Made by a program: the position numbers and the translations under genes
Part shown: piece by piece, positions 30,301 to 37,533 of the stretch
Position numbering within the stretch: position 1 is the stretch's first letter
Layout: every line of letters starts with the position of its first letter
Origin: QAMX01 sp964448855
Lineage (GTDB): Bacteria > Bacillota > Clostridia > Oscillospirales > QAMX01
Assembly: GCA_964448855.1 (NCBI GenBank)
Contig: CAYUXI010000002.1
Location: 124,001 to 188,000 of the forward strand
DNA length: 64,000 nt
Reading direction: 5' to 3'
Notes under the pieces: generated by a model
Seen by the model: the letters and a program-made list of their open reading frames with translations, nothing else
The model's database searches: none
Told to the model about the DNA's origin: nothing

Positions 30301-30514
30301 AGTAGCCGCCGGAGTTCTTGACGCCGAAGCTGTAGGTGCCAGCGCCGTCAAACGCGTCCCAGTAGAGAGAGTCGCCGACGATCTCGACGTTCATGAGGCT
30401 CGGCAGATTGTCATCCGTCGCCGCTTCAACCGGTAGCAGAAGCAGCAACGATGCGAGCAGGACAGCCAGAACCGCCAGCAAACGGGAAAACCTGAATGAT
30501 GCTTTGGAATGCAT
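27308..30514 (-). CDS. Large membrane-anchored surface protein with Ig/BIG2 domains
   Basis: A 1068-residue exported protein: signal peptide (1-31), fibronectin/Ig-like strands through about residue 700, a BIG2 bacterial Ig domain about 763-841 (LTLNNKSVSLRVGETLQLVA, GKGKATITAKCG), a Cys/His-rich segment about 845-940 with repeated WVCKTCG and EECKTCGYRK patterns, a Ser/Thr/Pro/Glu stalk, and a C-terminal membrane helix ending IKHKHS. No LPXTG. ATG 30514 has AGGAGGCG upstream; the frame extends beyond but without support. Architecture parallels the 811-residue protein at the other end of the YdjGHI-like cluster. Confidence 0.83.
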   Translation of the reverse strand: MHSKASFRFSRLLAVLAVLLASLLLLLPVEAATDDNLPSLMNVEIVGDSLYWDAFDGAGTYSFGVKNSGGYYDPLTDENGNILPRQSMNLKEYCEQHSIPSGTFTVSLRAASNYLWKGGEYTTKMWYGTYTYVSDIPQLATPQHVVLNESTFDFSWDAVPNATSYSITLHWEDPKTGLSERFFDLETSDTHIDLKECFLPGTTHYAIYLTAHADGYLHSESFAQGYTFTNEYLAEKLPDVFVRNVRLTSDGTLSWDAYRNATAYSVSLGGNSAMLKVGKELQRDASGRFSCNLNDYCVAFGCSPADIQVGISAYNDQSNSLGDRISGFTYLTYAYGGVQMLTGEVVYSGEMRYGFTTYATIAGAPAGVALNYEWQVHENGVWTKIASAANSPSFSINSANLIGKYIRVSVKAKSGAYQGTINGAPKLVGKAFPYQSVPTPQLRYTLTQSNRVNVAHIQVTNVKSDIEYVITSKPSTSGWPTDGQAIKNGTIDIPLADTAKTYYVYARYAETATRESGTSCVGSSISIPAKDGQSTTVMELFYPEYDTPTPTIYLPKGQSVTVKYQLNPSKAIENLPRWNTVYDGLVNVQQDASAKTLTITGTAVGHAFVTAYKPNENTPWYYGSDYSNAGRTIHVVVYDPNNLRTVPFTTTKLNTVELFIGDRYTVDLKQLSQLPFVPDTVDKTKYHYSAYVKTKDNMTGSPYVGETSMDGSVTIRDAVITANKVGEATVYVFATPDNATPATASSYFAYFTVKVSQKPQNSVEKLTLNNKSVSLRVGETLQLVATKDPIDAAGSVSWSSSSSSVVQVDASGKIKAAGKGKATITAKCGTVSATCTVEVLPAYCAEHQDVEYTYVNQSTHKWVCKTCGVTGTESHEVTGWSSNATHHWRSCTTYGCCATIEKTRAAHDFKWVVDRAATSTANGLKHEECKTCGYRKAAVEIPVLVVSDPVTSVTSAPPATSSEPPVASSASTPAASSDVSSVTPTESTPEASSTVSSEAPAESSSEIPMESSSVASSDVPAETSSAASTQAPSGKSSGGTKIVLIAAIAAALILVAVAVIILIKHKHS

Positions 30515-30546
30515 GAAAATCGCCTCCTGTTGATTTTGGGAACCTG

Positions 30547-30831
30547 TCATCGGTCGCCCGACAGACGGACACCCGTATATAGCGCCCGACCGCAGTGCGG
30601 GCAGAACCGCGCATCGGCCGCGAGCACCGTGCTGCACTTGTCGCAGCAGATATGCCTTTCGCGATAGCGGTCATACAGCGTCTTGTAGAGTAAGCGCATC
30701 CCGCACTGCGGACAGGCCGAATTCTTTCGATCGGTCAAAGCACCGCAATTCGGACAGACCTTCAACCGCTTCATGACGTTTGGCCCGTATCCGCATTGCT
30801 CCAGCCAATCCATCCTTGCTTTTGCCGTCAC
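30547..30831 (-). CDS. Small double zinc-ribbon protein
   Basis: A 94-residue protein with two treble-clef/zinc-ribbon pairs: CPNCG...CPQCG (about residues 26-45) and CDKCS...CPHCG (about 63-81). GTG 30831 is preferred because AAGGAG lies 9 bases upstream; a TTG at 30840 would overlap the previous stop as TTGA but sits directly on the ribosome site. It probably binds zinc and acts as an adaptor, in keeping with the zinc-ribbon-rich cluster downstream. Confidence 0.75.
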   Translation of the reverse strand: MTAKARMDWLEQCGYGPNVMKRLKVCPNCGALTDRKNSACPQCGMRLLYKTLYDRYRERHICCDKCSTVLAADARFCPHCGRALYTGVRLSGDR

Positions 30832-30836
30832 AACTG

Positions 30837-31196
30837 TCAATCTCCTTCGTAATGCAGCTTTCTGTGGCAGACGGGGCAGAAGCGGATGTCATCCGCCACC
30901 TTCGCACCACAGGATTTGCAATAATGTGTTTCATACTCAAACGGCGCACAATCGGTACACTCAAAGACCTCGGGATTATACACGGCAGCGATCACCCATT
31001 TCCCGCACTTGTGGCAGAGATTGAACCAGACCTTGCCTTCATTCTCCAATGCAGCCATCAGCTCCTCCTCCGGCGTGTCTGCATGATACGCCTGCTTTGT
31101 GCAGACACACGCACCGGACACCCCACAATAAAACTGATAGCGGTTGCCGCCGTCCTCCGCGATGGTCGAATACGCGGCGGTCTTTTTCCTGTCCAT
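30837..31196 (-). CDS. Zinc-ribbon protein with N-terminal Cys-rich region
   Basis: A 119-residue protein. Four Cys pairs are seen: CGVSGACVC near residue 22, CHKCGKW near 60, CTDC near 78 and a C-terminal ribbon CKSCG...CPVCH. ATG 31196 has AAGGAGG upstream. The stop overlaps the next gene's region, making a coupled pair of zinc-binding proteins at the head of the large leftward envelope operon. No catalytic motif is visible; a regulatory or scaffolding role is a guess. Confidence 0.75.
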   Translation of the reverse strand: MDRKKTAAYSTIAEDGGNRYQFYCGVSGACVCTKQAYHADTPEEELMAALENEGKVWFNLCHKCGKWVIAAVYNPEVFECTDCAPFEYETHYCKSCGAKVADDIRFCPVCHRKLHYEGD

Positions 31197-31411
31197 CCAA
31201 TTGCCTCCTTGCAAGCCGGATCCCGAGCCGGATGAAGACTCCTCGCCTTCATCTAATATAGTATGACATATTATACACCCTCAGACGGCTTTTTGTCCCC
31301 GTCAAAACCCCTCAAATTGATAGGGTGGGCGGAAAAAACTGTCGAACAGCCCCCAAAACCCCTGCGCAGCACCATCCAACCGCTCAGCATCGCCCTCATC
31401 CCGAACGCACA

Positions 31412-31458
31412 CAAAAAAAGGCGCACCCCGGATTTCAAATCCGAGATGCACCTCTTTT
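31412..31458 (-). terminator. Terminator of the 31.5-32.0 kb gene
   Basis: A 16-bp stem including several G-U pairs around CGGATTT, ending in a run of T on the minus strand. The remaining part of the 31197-31511 gap shows a TATAAT-like -10 box (31275-31270, minus) but no convincing -35; I see nothing else in it. Confidence 0.75.
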
Positions 31459-31511
31459 GTCGGCCATGCCCAGCCCGAACGCGTTCGCACGAGCGTCACC
31501 GCCCATGTGAA

Positions 31512-32036
31512 TCAGTCCACCGACTGCACCGTGAAATTCATGCTGAACGCACCCGCACTATGATACGTTTCCGGCTCATACCCCATGACCTTCAGCCGGA
31601 CGTCCGCTCCGGGCGCAAGCGCCTTCGAAAGCGTCACCGCCCGCACATATTCACCGGGGCGAAGCAAGCCCGTCTCGCCGAGAAGGCTGCCGTCTGCATC
31701 CAGCACGCGCAGCTTCAGCAGACAATCGTTGACCGCCGGATTCGTCAGATAGACAATCAGCTCCGCGCCGTCCAGGCCGGGCGCCCAGCAGACGGAAATC
31801 CGGTACGCCATGCCCTCCCGGTACAGCTCGCGGTACACAAACCGCTCCTCCACGACCGGCACACCCTGCACCGCGTGTTCGTCCGGAGCGGGCGGCACAA
31901 ATGCGGGCGGCACAAATGCCGCAGTCCGCGGAATGCAGAGTACCGCAATCATGACCGCGACCGCGACCAGAAGCACCCCGCCGAGCATCGGCAGAACCCA
32001 ATCCCTCCTCGCGTGTCTCAATGGCTTCATCTGCAT
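31512..32036 (-). CDS. Single-pass membrane protein with external beta-sandwich-like domain (paralogue A)
   Basis: A 174-residue protein with one N-terminal membrane helix (about 14-36) and an external domain with YLTNPAVNDCLLKLRVLDADG, LLRPGEYV and YEPET. The pattern NP-V, L-PG, Y-P-T is shared with the 171-residue protein at 32784-33299, so the two are paralogues. ATG 32036 (M-Q-M-K) has AGGAATGC upstream. It is transcribed with the secreted 191-residue protein and the SLH protein. Possibly an assembly or anchoring factor for a surface structure; unproven. Confidence 0.75.
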   Translation of the reverse strand: MQMKPLRHARRDWVLPMLGGVLLVAVAVMIAVLCIPRTAAFVPPAFVPPAPDEHAVQGVPVVEERFVYRELYREGMAYRISVCWAPGLDGAELIVYLTNPAVNDCLLKLRVLDADGSLLGETGLLRPGEYVRAVTLSKALAPGADVRLKVMGYEPETYHSAGAFSMNFTVQSVD

Positions 32037-32101
32037 TCCTCCTCATCGGTGGGCAACACGTCGGGCAGGGAAGTGGACACCCGTACAGCGCCTCAAACTG
32101 C

Positions 32102-32677
32102 TCAGTTCTCGTTCGATTTCGCAATCGTCACCGTGATCGTGCCGAGACTTCCGTCTGCCGTGATCACGCTGTCTGTGCCTGCAACGCCAAAGTACATCGT
32201 GTCGCTCGGTGCATTTTCCCGCGAGGTCCCAACCGCACTCGCCAGCGTCAGCGCCGGATTCACGCTTTCCGTGTAGCCGGAACCATTCTGCTCATAAAAC
32301 ACGCCGCGAATGTCCTGACCCTCTGCCGAACCGACAAAGTCAAAGCCAAAGCTGGCCGTCACTGCGACGTTGGAATGGTTGGTGACGGTAACAGAGCCCT
32401 TTGTATCGCTCCAGCTGCCCTCCGTGGTACCCGTGTAGCTGTGGTCGGCGGGATTCCACGTCCCGGCATTGCCCGCCGTGTACGTGAACTCCAGCCCCTC
32501 CCATTGCACATCCACGGAAATCACGTCCGCTGCCGCTGCACCGGCCTGATACTTCCCCTGCACATCAATGGTGTGCGCCCCGGCAGCTTGATTGGTCAGC
32601 CCATCCGCCAGAACGGGAACGTGCATCGCGGCCACCAGCGCCAACGCTGTGACGGCAGAAATCAGTTGCTTCTTCAT
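32102..32677 (-). CDS. Small secreted protein with WGxxFTYT-type domain
   Basis: A 191-residue exported protein: signal peptide (1-24, HVPVLADG), then one beta-rich domain with VDVQWEGLEFTYTAGNAGTW, VTVTNHSNVAVTASFGF and TADGSLGTITVTI. The same domain occurs in the N-terminal half of the LRR protein at 39570-40772 (VDIEWDSLVFTYHAGSGSTW, ITVTNHSDTAVLAGFSF). AGTGGGAGAGGAAAAC precedes the ATG. No anchor is present, so the mature protein is released or polymerised. Function unknown; fibre subunit is one hypothesis. Confidence 0.8.
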   Translation of the reverse strand: MKKQLISAVTALALVAAMHVPVLADGLTNQAAGAHTIDVQGKYQAGAAAADVISVDVQWEGLEFTYTAGNAGTWNPADHSYTGTTEGSWSDTKGSVTVTNHSNVAVTASFGFDFVGSAEGQDIRGVFYEQNGSGYTESVNPALTLASAVGTSRENAPSDTMYFGVAGTDSVITADGSLGTITVTIAKSNEN

Positions 32678-32783
32678 TGTTTTCCTCTCCCACTTTTTTC
32701 TTTTCTGAATGCAAAGTCCCTTGAATGCTTGCGCTTCGATTCAAAGGGCTCGAATTCCGGTAGTTCTTCGCCGCACCCGGCAC

Positions 32784-33299
32784 TCACTCCACGACCCGCA
32801 GCGTGATGGCACCCCGCGTATCGATCATGGCCTTTTCGCCCGTCACAGGGTCATAGGCGCGGATGACCAGCTCCGCCGCATAGCTGCCGACCTGCAGCTT
32901 CGAACACGCAGCGGCCTCCAACCGCAATTCCGTCACCGCATGGCCGGGCGTGATCAGGTCGGATTTCGCCACCACCAGCTCATCTATCCGGATCAGAATC
33001 GCCACATTTTGGTTCGAAACGCCCGGATTGGCATAGTACAGCGATACGGTTTGCGCAGAAAGCGCAGCCGTCGCCTCTGTGCCGAACGTCACATTGATGG
33101 CACCACCGCCCTCCGGCGATTCGAGAGGCGTGCCGCCATCCTCCAACGGCTGCTGGTTGCGCTCCGTCCCTTGCGGGGGATAGTCGGGCGAAATCGGCGC
33201 ATCCGCACCGCCGCGCAACAGCGCCCACAGCGTCACGCCGATACAAATCACAATCAAACCGCTCAAAATCAAAATGGCCAGATTCTTCCTGTCCATCAT
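32784..33299 (-). CDS. Single-pass membrane protein with external beta-sandwich-like domain (paralogue B)
   Basis: A 171-residue protein: N-terminal helix (about 8-27, LAILILSGLIVICIGVTLW), a Pro/Gly-rich linker, and an external domain with LYYANPGVSNQNVAILIRI, LITPGHAV and AYDPVTGEKA, homologous to the protein at 31512-32036. ATG 33299 has AGAGGGGTGAGC upstream (ATG 33296 is equivalent). Longer in-frame sequence upstream overlaps palindromes and lacks a ribosome site. It is first of three co-oriented genes after the SLH protein. Confidence 0.75.
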   Translation of the reverse strand: MMDRKNLAILILSGLIVICIGVTLWALLRGGADAPISPDYPPQGTERNQQPLEDGGTPLESPEGGGAINVTFGTEATAALSAQTVSLYYANPGVSNQNVAILIRIDELVVAKSDLITPGHAVTELRLEAAACSKLQVGSYAAELVIRAYDPVTGEKAMIDTRGAITLRVVE

Positions 33300-33340
33300 G
33301 CTCACCCCTCTGCATCTCACCCGATCGATCAAAGTCGCCG

Positions 33341-33377
33341 GCGGGGATATCCCCGCTGCAAGGGTGGCCACCCTTGC
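33341..33377. repeat. Two adjacent perfect palindromes
   Basis: GCGGGGATATCCCCGC (33341-33356) and GCAAGGGTGGCCACCCTTGC (33358-33377) stand back to back between the SLH gene and the downstream membrane-protein gene. Confidence 0.9.
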
Positions 33378-33398
33378 AATAAGTCTTTGTTTTTGGAA

Positions 33399-33450
33399 CG
33401 GCAGAGGGCGGAAAAATCCGTCCTCTGCCGTCAGATCCCTGATTTCAGGG
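33399..33450 (-). terminator. Terminator hairpins after the SLH-protein gene
   Basis: On the minus strand the stop at 33453 is followed by a small hairpin (CCCTGAAATCAGGG, 33450-33437) and a 9-bp stem (CGGCAGAGG with complement, 33430-33399) with a loop holding T-run; a T-poor tail follows. Confidence 0.6.
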
Positions 33451-33452
33451 TG

Positions 33453-36400
33453 CTATTTCAAAATGTTTTCGCAGAAACGGTGCAGGATGGCCGCAACCTC
33501 TGCCCGCGTGGCGCTGCCCTTCGGCATCAGCTGATTGTTGTCGTTGCCGTGCAGAATGCCCACGCCGCACATCCACTTCATGGCCGGAAGCGCGTAGCCA
33601 GCCGTCTCCGATGCATCGCTGTAGCTCAGAAGATCCGTATCCTCACCGGCGCTGACGTCCAGCCCCTTGAACTCCGCATAGCGGTACAGGATGACCGCCA
33701 GCTGCTCCCGCGTGATAGCGTCATTCGTGCCGAACAGGCCGTTGTCATAACCGTTGACAATGCCGTTTTCGCTCGCCCAGATCACCGCAGCCTCACAGTA
33801 GGAGCCAGCCTGCACATCCGAGAAGCGGCAGCTGCCGGACACCTCCGGCTCGCCGTCCAGCCGATACAGCATCGTCACCAGCATTCCGCGGGTGGTCAGA
33901 ACGTCCGGACTGAATTCGCCCGAACCCGTACCCCGCATGATGCCGTTGGCGGCCACATAGATGATATCCGGGTAGAACCAGTCGTCCTCCGTGCAGTCCT
34001 CAAACTGCACAAGCTCAAATTTCGCTTCAATCGTGTGATCGACACGGACATCCGTAAACGTGTACGTGCTGACTGCGCCAACACTCTCACCGTCCACCAA
34101 AACGTCCGCAATCAGATAACCGCTGTCCGCCGTGATGGTAAAGGTCTTGTCGTTCCCGTCCAGCACAACCGAGAACCCGGCCGGGGAAATGCTGCCGCCC
34201 TCTCCGGCTGTCGCCTCGATGAACGAACAGGCTGGGGCGTACAGCCATTCTGCCGTCAACGTAATGCTCATGACATCGTCATGTTCGTCTCCGACCAGCT
34301 CGCCGTAGGTGCTCTCCGCTGTGACAGGCTGCCCGTTCAGCGTCCAACCCTTGAACTCCCAGTCAACCCGTCTCGGATGCTCGACACCGTCCAAAACCCT
34401 GTCTGTCCACTTGACGTTGGTCTTCGTGGTGACATCCGTGCCGCCCTTGGCGTCAAACACGACCTTGTAGTCGTGGTTTTCTTCCCAGTTCGCCGTATAG
34501 CTGCGGTCGTCTGTGCTGTTTTTGGAAATTACGACAGACATCATACAGCCTGTCAGGTCTGTGCCAGTCCAGCCTTTGAAAGTGTAACCCGCTTTGGTCG
34601 GCGCAATCAGTGTGAAGGTTTCGCTTTCGATTGTGTAAGTGGTCGGGTTAGCAGGGTTCGGTTCAGTCCCGCCGTCCAGATCGTAGCTGATATTGTATTC
34701 GATGGCCGTCCAGTTCGCTGTGTAGACTTTGTGGCCCGTGTTGCCTTTTTTGATGGTGACTTCCTTTTGCGGCGTAGCCTGCCCTTCGAAAGTCCAACCG
34801 TCGAAGGTGTAACCCGCTTTGGTCGGCTCAATCAATGTGATATCATCACTTTCAATTGTGTAGGAGGTCGGGTTTCCGGTGTCATCCGGACAGTCCTCGT
34901 AGGTGATCGTGTAGGTGACGGGCGTCCAGCTGGCCGTCAGCGTGATCGAAGTCTTGTCATCATCCGGAACCAGCGAACCGTAGGTGGCATTCGTGCCAAC
35001 AGCCGTGCCGTTGTATGTCCAGTCTTTGAACTCATAGCCCTCTCTGGTCGTTTTCACCTTGTCCAGAACCTTGTCTGTCCACTTGACGCGGGTCTTCGGG
35101 GTGACATACGTGCCGCCCTCCGAATGAAAGTCGACCGTGTAGTTGCTCTTTTCTTCCCAGTTCGCCTTATAGCTGCGGTTGCCCGTGCTGTTTTTGGAAA
35201 TTACGACAGACATCATATAGCCTGTCAGGTCTGTGCCAGTCCAGCCTTCGAAGGTGTAACCTGCTTTGGTCGGCGCAATCAGTGTGAAGGCTTCGCTTTC
35301 GATTGTGTAAGTGGTCGGGTTAGCAGGGTTCGGTTCAGTCCCGCCGTCCAGATCGTAGGTGATCGTGTAGCTCCTTGCTGTTTTCGTCAGTGTCAGATGT
35401 TTGGTGACGGTGCTGCCGAAATCAAAGGGTTTGTCCCCGTTGTACCAGACATACCCTGCTTCTGTTATCGGCACCTCCACTGCCTTGCCGTCTTTCTTGA
35501 CAACCTCGTAGGCATATGTGGAGCTGCCATTCTTGAACGTGACAAGGTAGTTGTCGGGAGCGAGGTTGTTTGTTGAAGGGAAGCTGCTACAATAGCAGAT
35601 GGTTGTACTGTCCGCCGCGGTGTTTGAGATCTTGACTGATCCATCCACCTGGAGGCTGACGGGGCTGTTTGGATCGCCGATGACTCCGCCGTTCATGGTG
35701 AAAGGGTCGCTTAGTTGAGAAGTATATTCAAGGAACACGTCGCTGCTGATGCTGCCGCCGTTCATGACGAATCCATCCTCAGAATACACGCCGCCGCCGT
35801 TGGTGGCGGAGCAACCGCTGATGCTGCCACCGTTCATGACGAATCCACTGGTAGAAAGAACGCCGCCGCCTTTGGTGGCGGAGCAACCGCTGATGCTGCC
35901 ACCGTTCATGACGAATCCACTGGTAGAAAGAACGCCGCCGCCGTTGGTGGCGGAGCAGTTGACAATGCTGCCGCCGTTCATGACGAAATTCGTATTAGTC
36001 CACACGCCGCCGCCTTTGGTGGCGGAGCAGTTGACAATGCTGCCGCCGTTCATGACGAATATACCGTTGGTAGAATGAACGCCGCCGCCGCCGTCGTCGT
36101 CGTCGTCGCCGCCGCCGGCCGCTTTCCCGCCGGTGATCACGCCGCCGGAGATGGTCTTGCCGTCAACCGTGTTCGATTTGGTCGGGTCGCTGTCAATGAG
36201 CATCAACAGGGTATTCGAGGTTTTGATGACAGAATCGTTTCCGGTCATTTTCAGCACATGACCGTTCAAATCGAGCACGATAGCCGCTTGGTTCTCGGAA
36301 AGAATTGTGGTGATCGCTGAGGAAATAGAAATGTCTTCCTCCAGCTTGTAGCTTTTCCCAAGCTCCAACGACAAAGTTCCATTGTCGAGATTTGATTTTT

Positions 36401-37214
36401 TCAGCGATTGAATCTTTCTGTCAGCATACAGTGTCGAATAATCCACATTGGAAAGTGTAAGAATGGTGTAAAAAGACCACGGATAGAAGGCCTGGTTGGC
36501 TACTGTGCCGTACCACGCGTATCTGCTGTCCGGATTCACAGGATACCCGTCCTGATGGACGATTTCCCAGGCATAACCTTCCCCCGTCCAGCTGTCAGGG
36601 GGAGTTTCAAGTCCGATGCTTGATCCGATTCGAAATGTCACCTGACGACCCTCGTTCGTGCCTTGGATGTCGGGACTCGAAAAGAAGACAGTTGCGCTGG
36701 CCAGGCCGCTTTCGGTAAGCTCTTTGGAGGTGGCGGTGTTGGTGATGGTGCCGCCGGAGGCCACATACACGCTGTTATCTTTGGCGACCACACCGCCGTT
36801 TGCAACAAACGTGCCGCCGGAAGCCACATACACGCCGCTACCGTTGGTCGCTTTCCCGCCGGTGATCACGCCGCCATGGATGGTCTCGCCGTCAACCGTG
36901 TTCGATTTGGTCGGGTTGCTGTCAATGAGCGTCAACGTCCCGCCGTTTTGGACCTTGATGACCGAATCGTTCCCGGTCATTTTCAGCACATGGCCGTCCA
37001 AATCGAGCGTGACGGTGCCGGTCACCACAATGCTCGTCGAAAGATTGACATCTCCCGCCAGATAATAGGTGCCACCGGACAGTGTGGTGGAGGACGCGGT
37101 CAGTGCTGTCCTGCCAGAATCCGATGCAACAGCCGCGGCCGGAAGCTGCGTGACCGGCAGAAGCGCCAGAACCATGCACAAAACCAGCAGACAACTGGAG
37201 ATTCTCTGTTTCAT
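33453..37214 (-). CDS. SLH-anchored surface protein with beta-helix and InlB-type repeats
   Basis: A 1253-residue exported protein. Signal peptide about 1-31; a right-handed beta-helix-like region including five 24-residue FVMNGGSI repeats (about 368-488); MucBP/InlB-type (Flg_new) repeats about 616-995 with YTITYDLDGGT and TKAGYTFEGWT motifs; a divergent InlB-like unit to about 1068; then three SLH domains (about 1070-1253: WFYPDIIYVAANGIMRG, ITREQLAVILYRYAEF, ATRAEVAAILHRFCE). SLH domains bind pyruvylated secondary wall polymer. ATG 37214 lies after GAAAGGGTGA. Tandem and dispersed repeats make length variation likely. Probably an adhesin. Confidence 0.9.
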   Translation of the reverse strand: MKQRISSCLLVLCMVLALLPVTQLPAAAVASDSGRTALTASSTTLSGGTYYLAGDVNLSTSIVVTGTVTLDLDGHVLKMTGNDSVIKVQNGGTLTLIDSNPTKSNTVDGETIHGGVITGGKATNGSGVYVASGGTFVANGGVVAKDNSVYVASGGTITNTATSKELTESGLASATVFFSSPDIQGTNEGRQVTFRIGSSIGLETPPDSWTGEGYAWEIVHQDGYPVNPDSRYAWYGTVANQAFYPWSFYTILTLSNVDYSTLYADRKIQSLKKSNLDNGTLSLELGKSYKLEEDISISSAITTILSENQAAIVLDLNGHVLKMTGNDSVIKTSNTLLMLIDSDPTKSNTVDGKTISGGVITGGKAAGGGDDDDDGGGGVHSTNGIFVMNGGSIVNCSATKGGGVWTNTNFVMNGGSIVNCSATNGGGVLSTSGFVMNGGSISGCSATKGGGVLSTSGFVMNGGSISGCSATNGGGVYSEDGFVMNGGSISSDVFLEYTSQLSDPFTMNGGVIGDPNSPVSLQVDGSVKISNTAADSTTICYCSSFPSTNNLAPDNYLVTFKNGSSTYAYEVVKKDGKAVEVPITEAGYVWYNGDKPFDFGSTVTKHLTLTKTARSYTITYDLDGGTEPNPANPTTYTIESEAFTLIAPTKAGYTFEGWTGTDLTGYMMSVVISKNSTGNRSYKANWEEKSNYTVDFHSEGGTYVTPKTRVKWTDKVLDKVKTTREGYEFKDWTYNGTAVGTNATYGSLVPDDDKTSITLTASWTPVTYTITYEDCPDDTGNPTSYTIESDDITLIEPTKAGYTFDGWTFEGQATPQKEVTIKKGNTGHKVYTANWTAIEYNISYDLDGGTEPNPANPTTYTIESETFTLIAPTKAGYTFKGWTGTDLTGCMMSVVISKNSTDDRSYTANWEENHDYKVVFDAKGGTDVTTKTNVKWTDRVLDGVEHPRRVDWEFKGWTLNGQPVTAESTYGELVGDEHDDVMSITLTAEWLYAPACSFIEATAGEGGSISPAGFSVVLDGNDKTFTITADSGYLIADVLVDGESVGAVSTYTFTDVRVDHTIEAKFELVQFEDCTEDDWFYPDIIYVAANGIMRGTGSGEFSPDVLTTRGMLVTMLYRLDGEPEVSGSCRFSDVQAGSYCEAAVIWASENGIVNGYDNGLFGTNDAITREQLAVILYRYAEFKGLDVSAGEDTDLLSYSDASETAGYALPAMKWMCGVGILHGNDNNQLMPKGSATRAEVAAILHRFCENILK
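34477..34686. repeat. Direct repeat copy 1 inside the SLH gene
   Basis: About 210 bp nearly identical to 35149-35358 (offset exactly 672 bp, a multiple of three), encoding an InlB-type repeat unit with the preceding linker. Confidence 0.85.
35149..35358. repeat. Direct repeat copy 2 inside the SLH gene
   Basis: Partner of 34477-34686; mismatches are few and mostly at the upstream end of the unit. Confidence 0.85.
35749..36108. repeat. Five tandem 72-bp repeats
   Basis: TTCATGACGAA recurs at 35761, 35833, 35905, 35977 and 36049, exact 72-bp spacing, encoding FVMNGGSI-type 24-residue units of the SLH protein. Confidence 0.92.
36081..36120. repeat. Triplet microsatellite in the SLH gene
   Basis: A GCC run, a GTC run and a second GCC run encode Gly-Asp5-Gly4 next to the tandem repeats. 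Confidence 0.9.
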
Positions 37215-37375
37215 AAAACCATTCACCCTTTCTCTCCGCACGGATTCCCGTGTGGATGTTTGCCTCCGGCGCAATTCGCGGCACCGGAGAATTGCCTGTC
37301 GGTGCGTCTGTTCCGCACCGAGCGTTTGCCCTTCGGCGCATCGTTGGTACGCCTAAGTTTTATTGATACTTCGCT
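37215..37375 (-). promoter_or_regulatory. Structured 5' leader with four consecutive hairpins
   Basis: Between the promoter at 37382-37410 and the SLH-protein start, the minus-strand transcript can fold four successive hairpins: 37353-37335, 37321-37299 (8 bp, perfect), 37289-37264 and 37255-37236, linked by A/G-rich GGGCAAAC, AGGCAAT and AGGCAAAC segments. The last hairpin ends about 10 bases before the ribosome site. It does not match the c-di-GMP or other riboswitch consensus I know. Confidence 0.55.
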
Positions 37376-37381
37376 AAACCG

Positions 37382-37410
37382 ATTATATCATAGCTGACGA
37401 TCAATTGCAA
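37382..37410 (-). promoter_or_regulatory. Sigma-A-type promoter of the SLH-protein gene
   Basis: On the minus strand TTGCAA (37410-37405), 17-bp spacer, TATAAT (37387-37382), giving a leader of about 160 bases. Confidence 0.7.
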
Positions 37411-37481
37411 CGGGGACAGCGCAAAAAACAGAATTTTTTTTCGAATGCCAGCCGTCGAACGCTGCCCGGCTGGCGCTCTCC

Positions 37482-37521
37482 GAAAAACAGCGGGTGCAGA
37501 GGCTTGCACCTCCGCACCCGC
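37482..37521 (-). terminator. Terminator of the DUF2975-like gene
   Basis: A 13-bp stem (GCGGGTGCAGAGG and complement, one mismatch) followed on the minus strand by TGTTTTTCG. Together with the leader and promoter it accounts for the 37215-37533 gap. Confidence 0.75.
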
Positions 37522-37533
37522 CGAAAAATCCGG

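Noticed and set aside
32709..35576. Plus-strand frame of 955 codons
   Set aside because: Antisense to the SLH protein; no domain, composition typical of a shadow frame.
35749..36108. CRISPR-like array
   Set aside because: Repeats are adjacent without unique spacers and encode a beta-helix in frame.
37215..37375. c-di-GMP riboswitch
   Set aside because: GGGCAAAC resembles part of it, but the GGACGCAAAGCC and following receptor elements are missing, and hairpin order differs.
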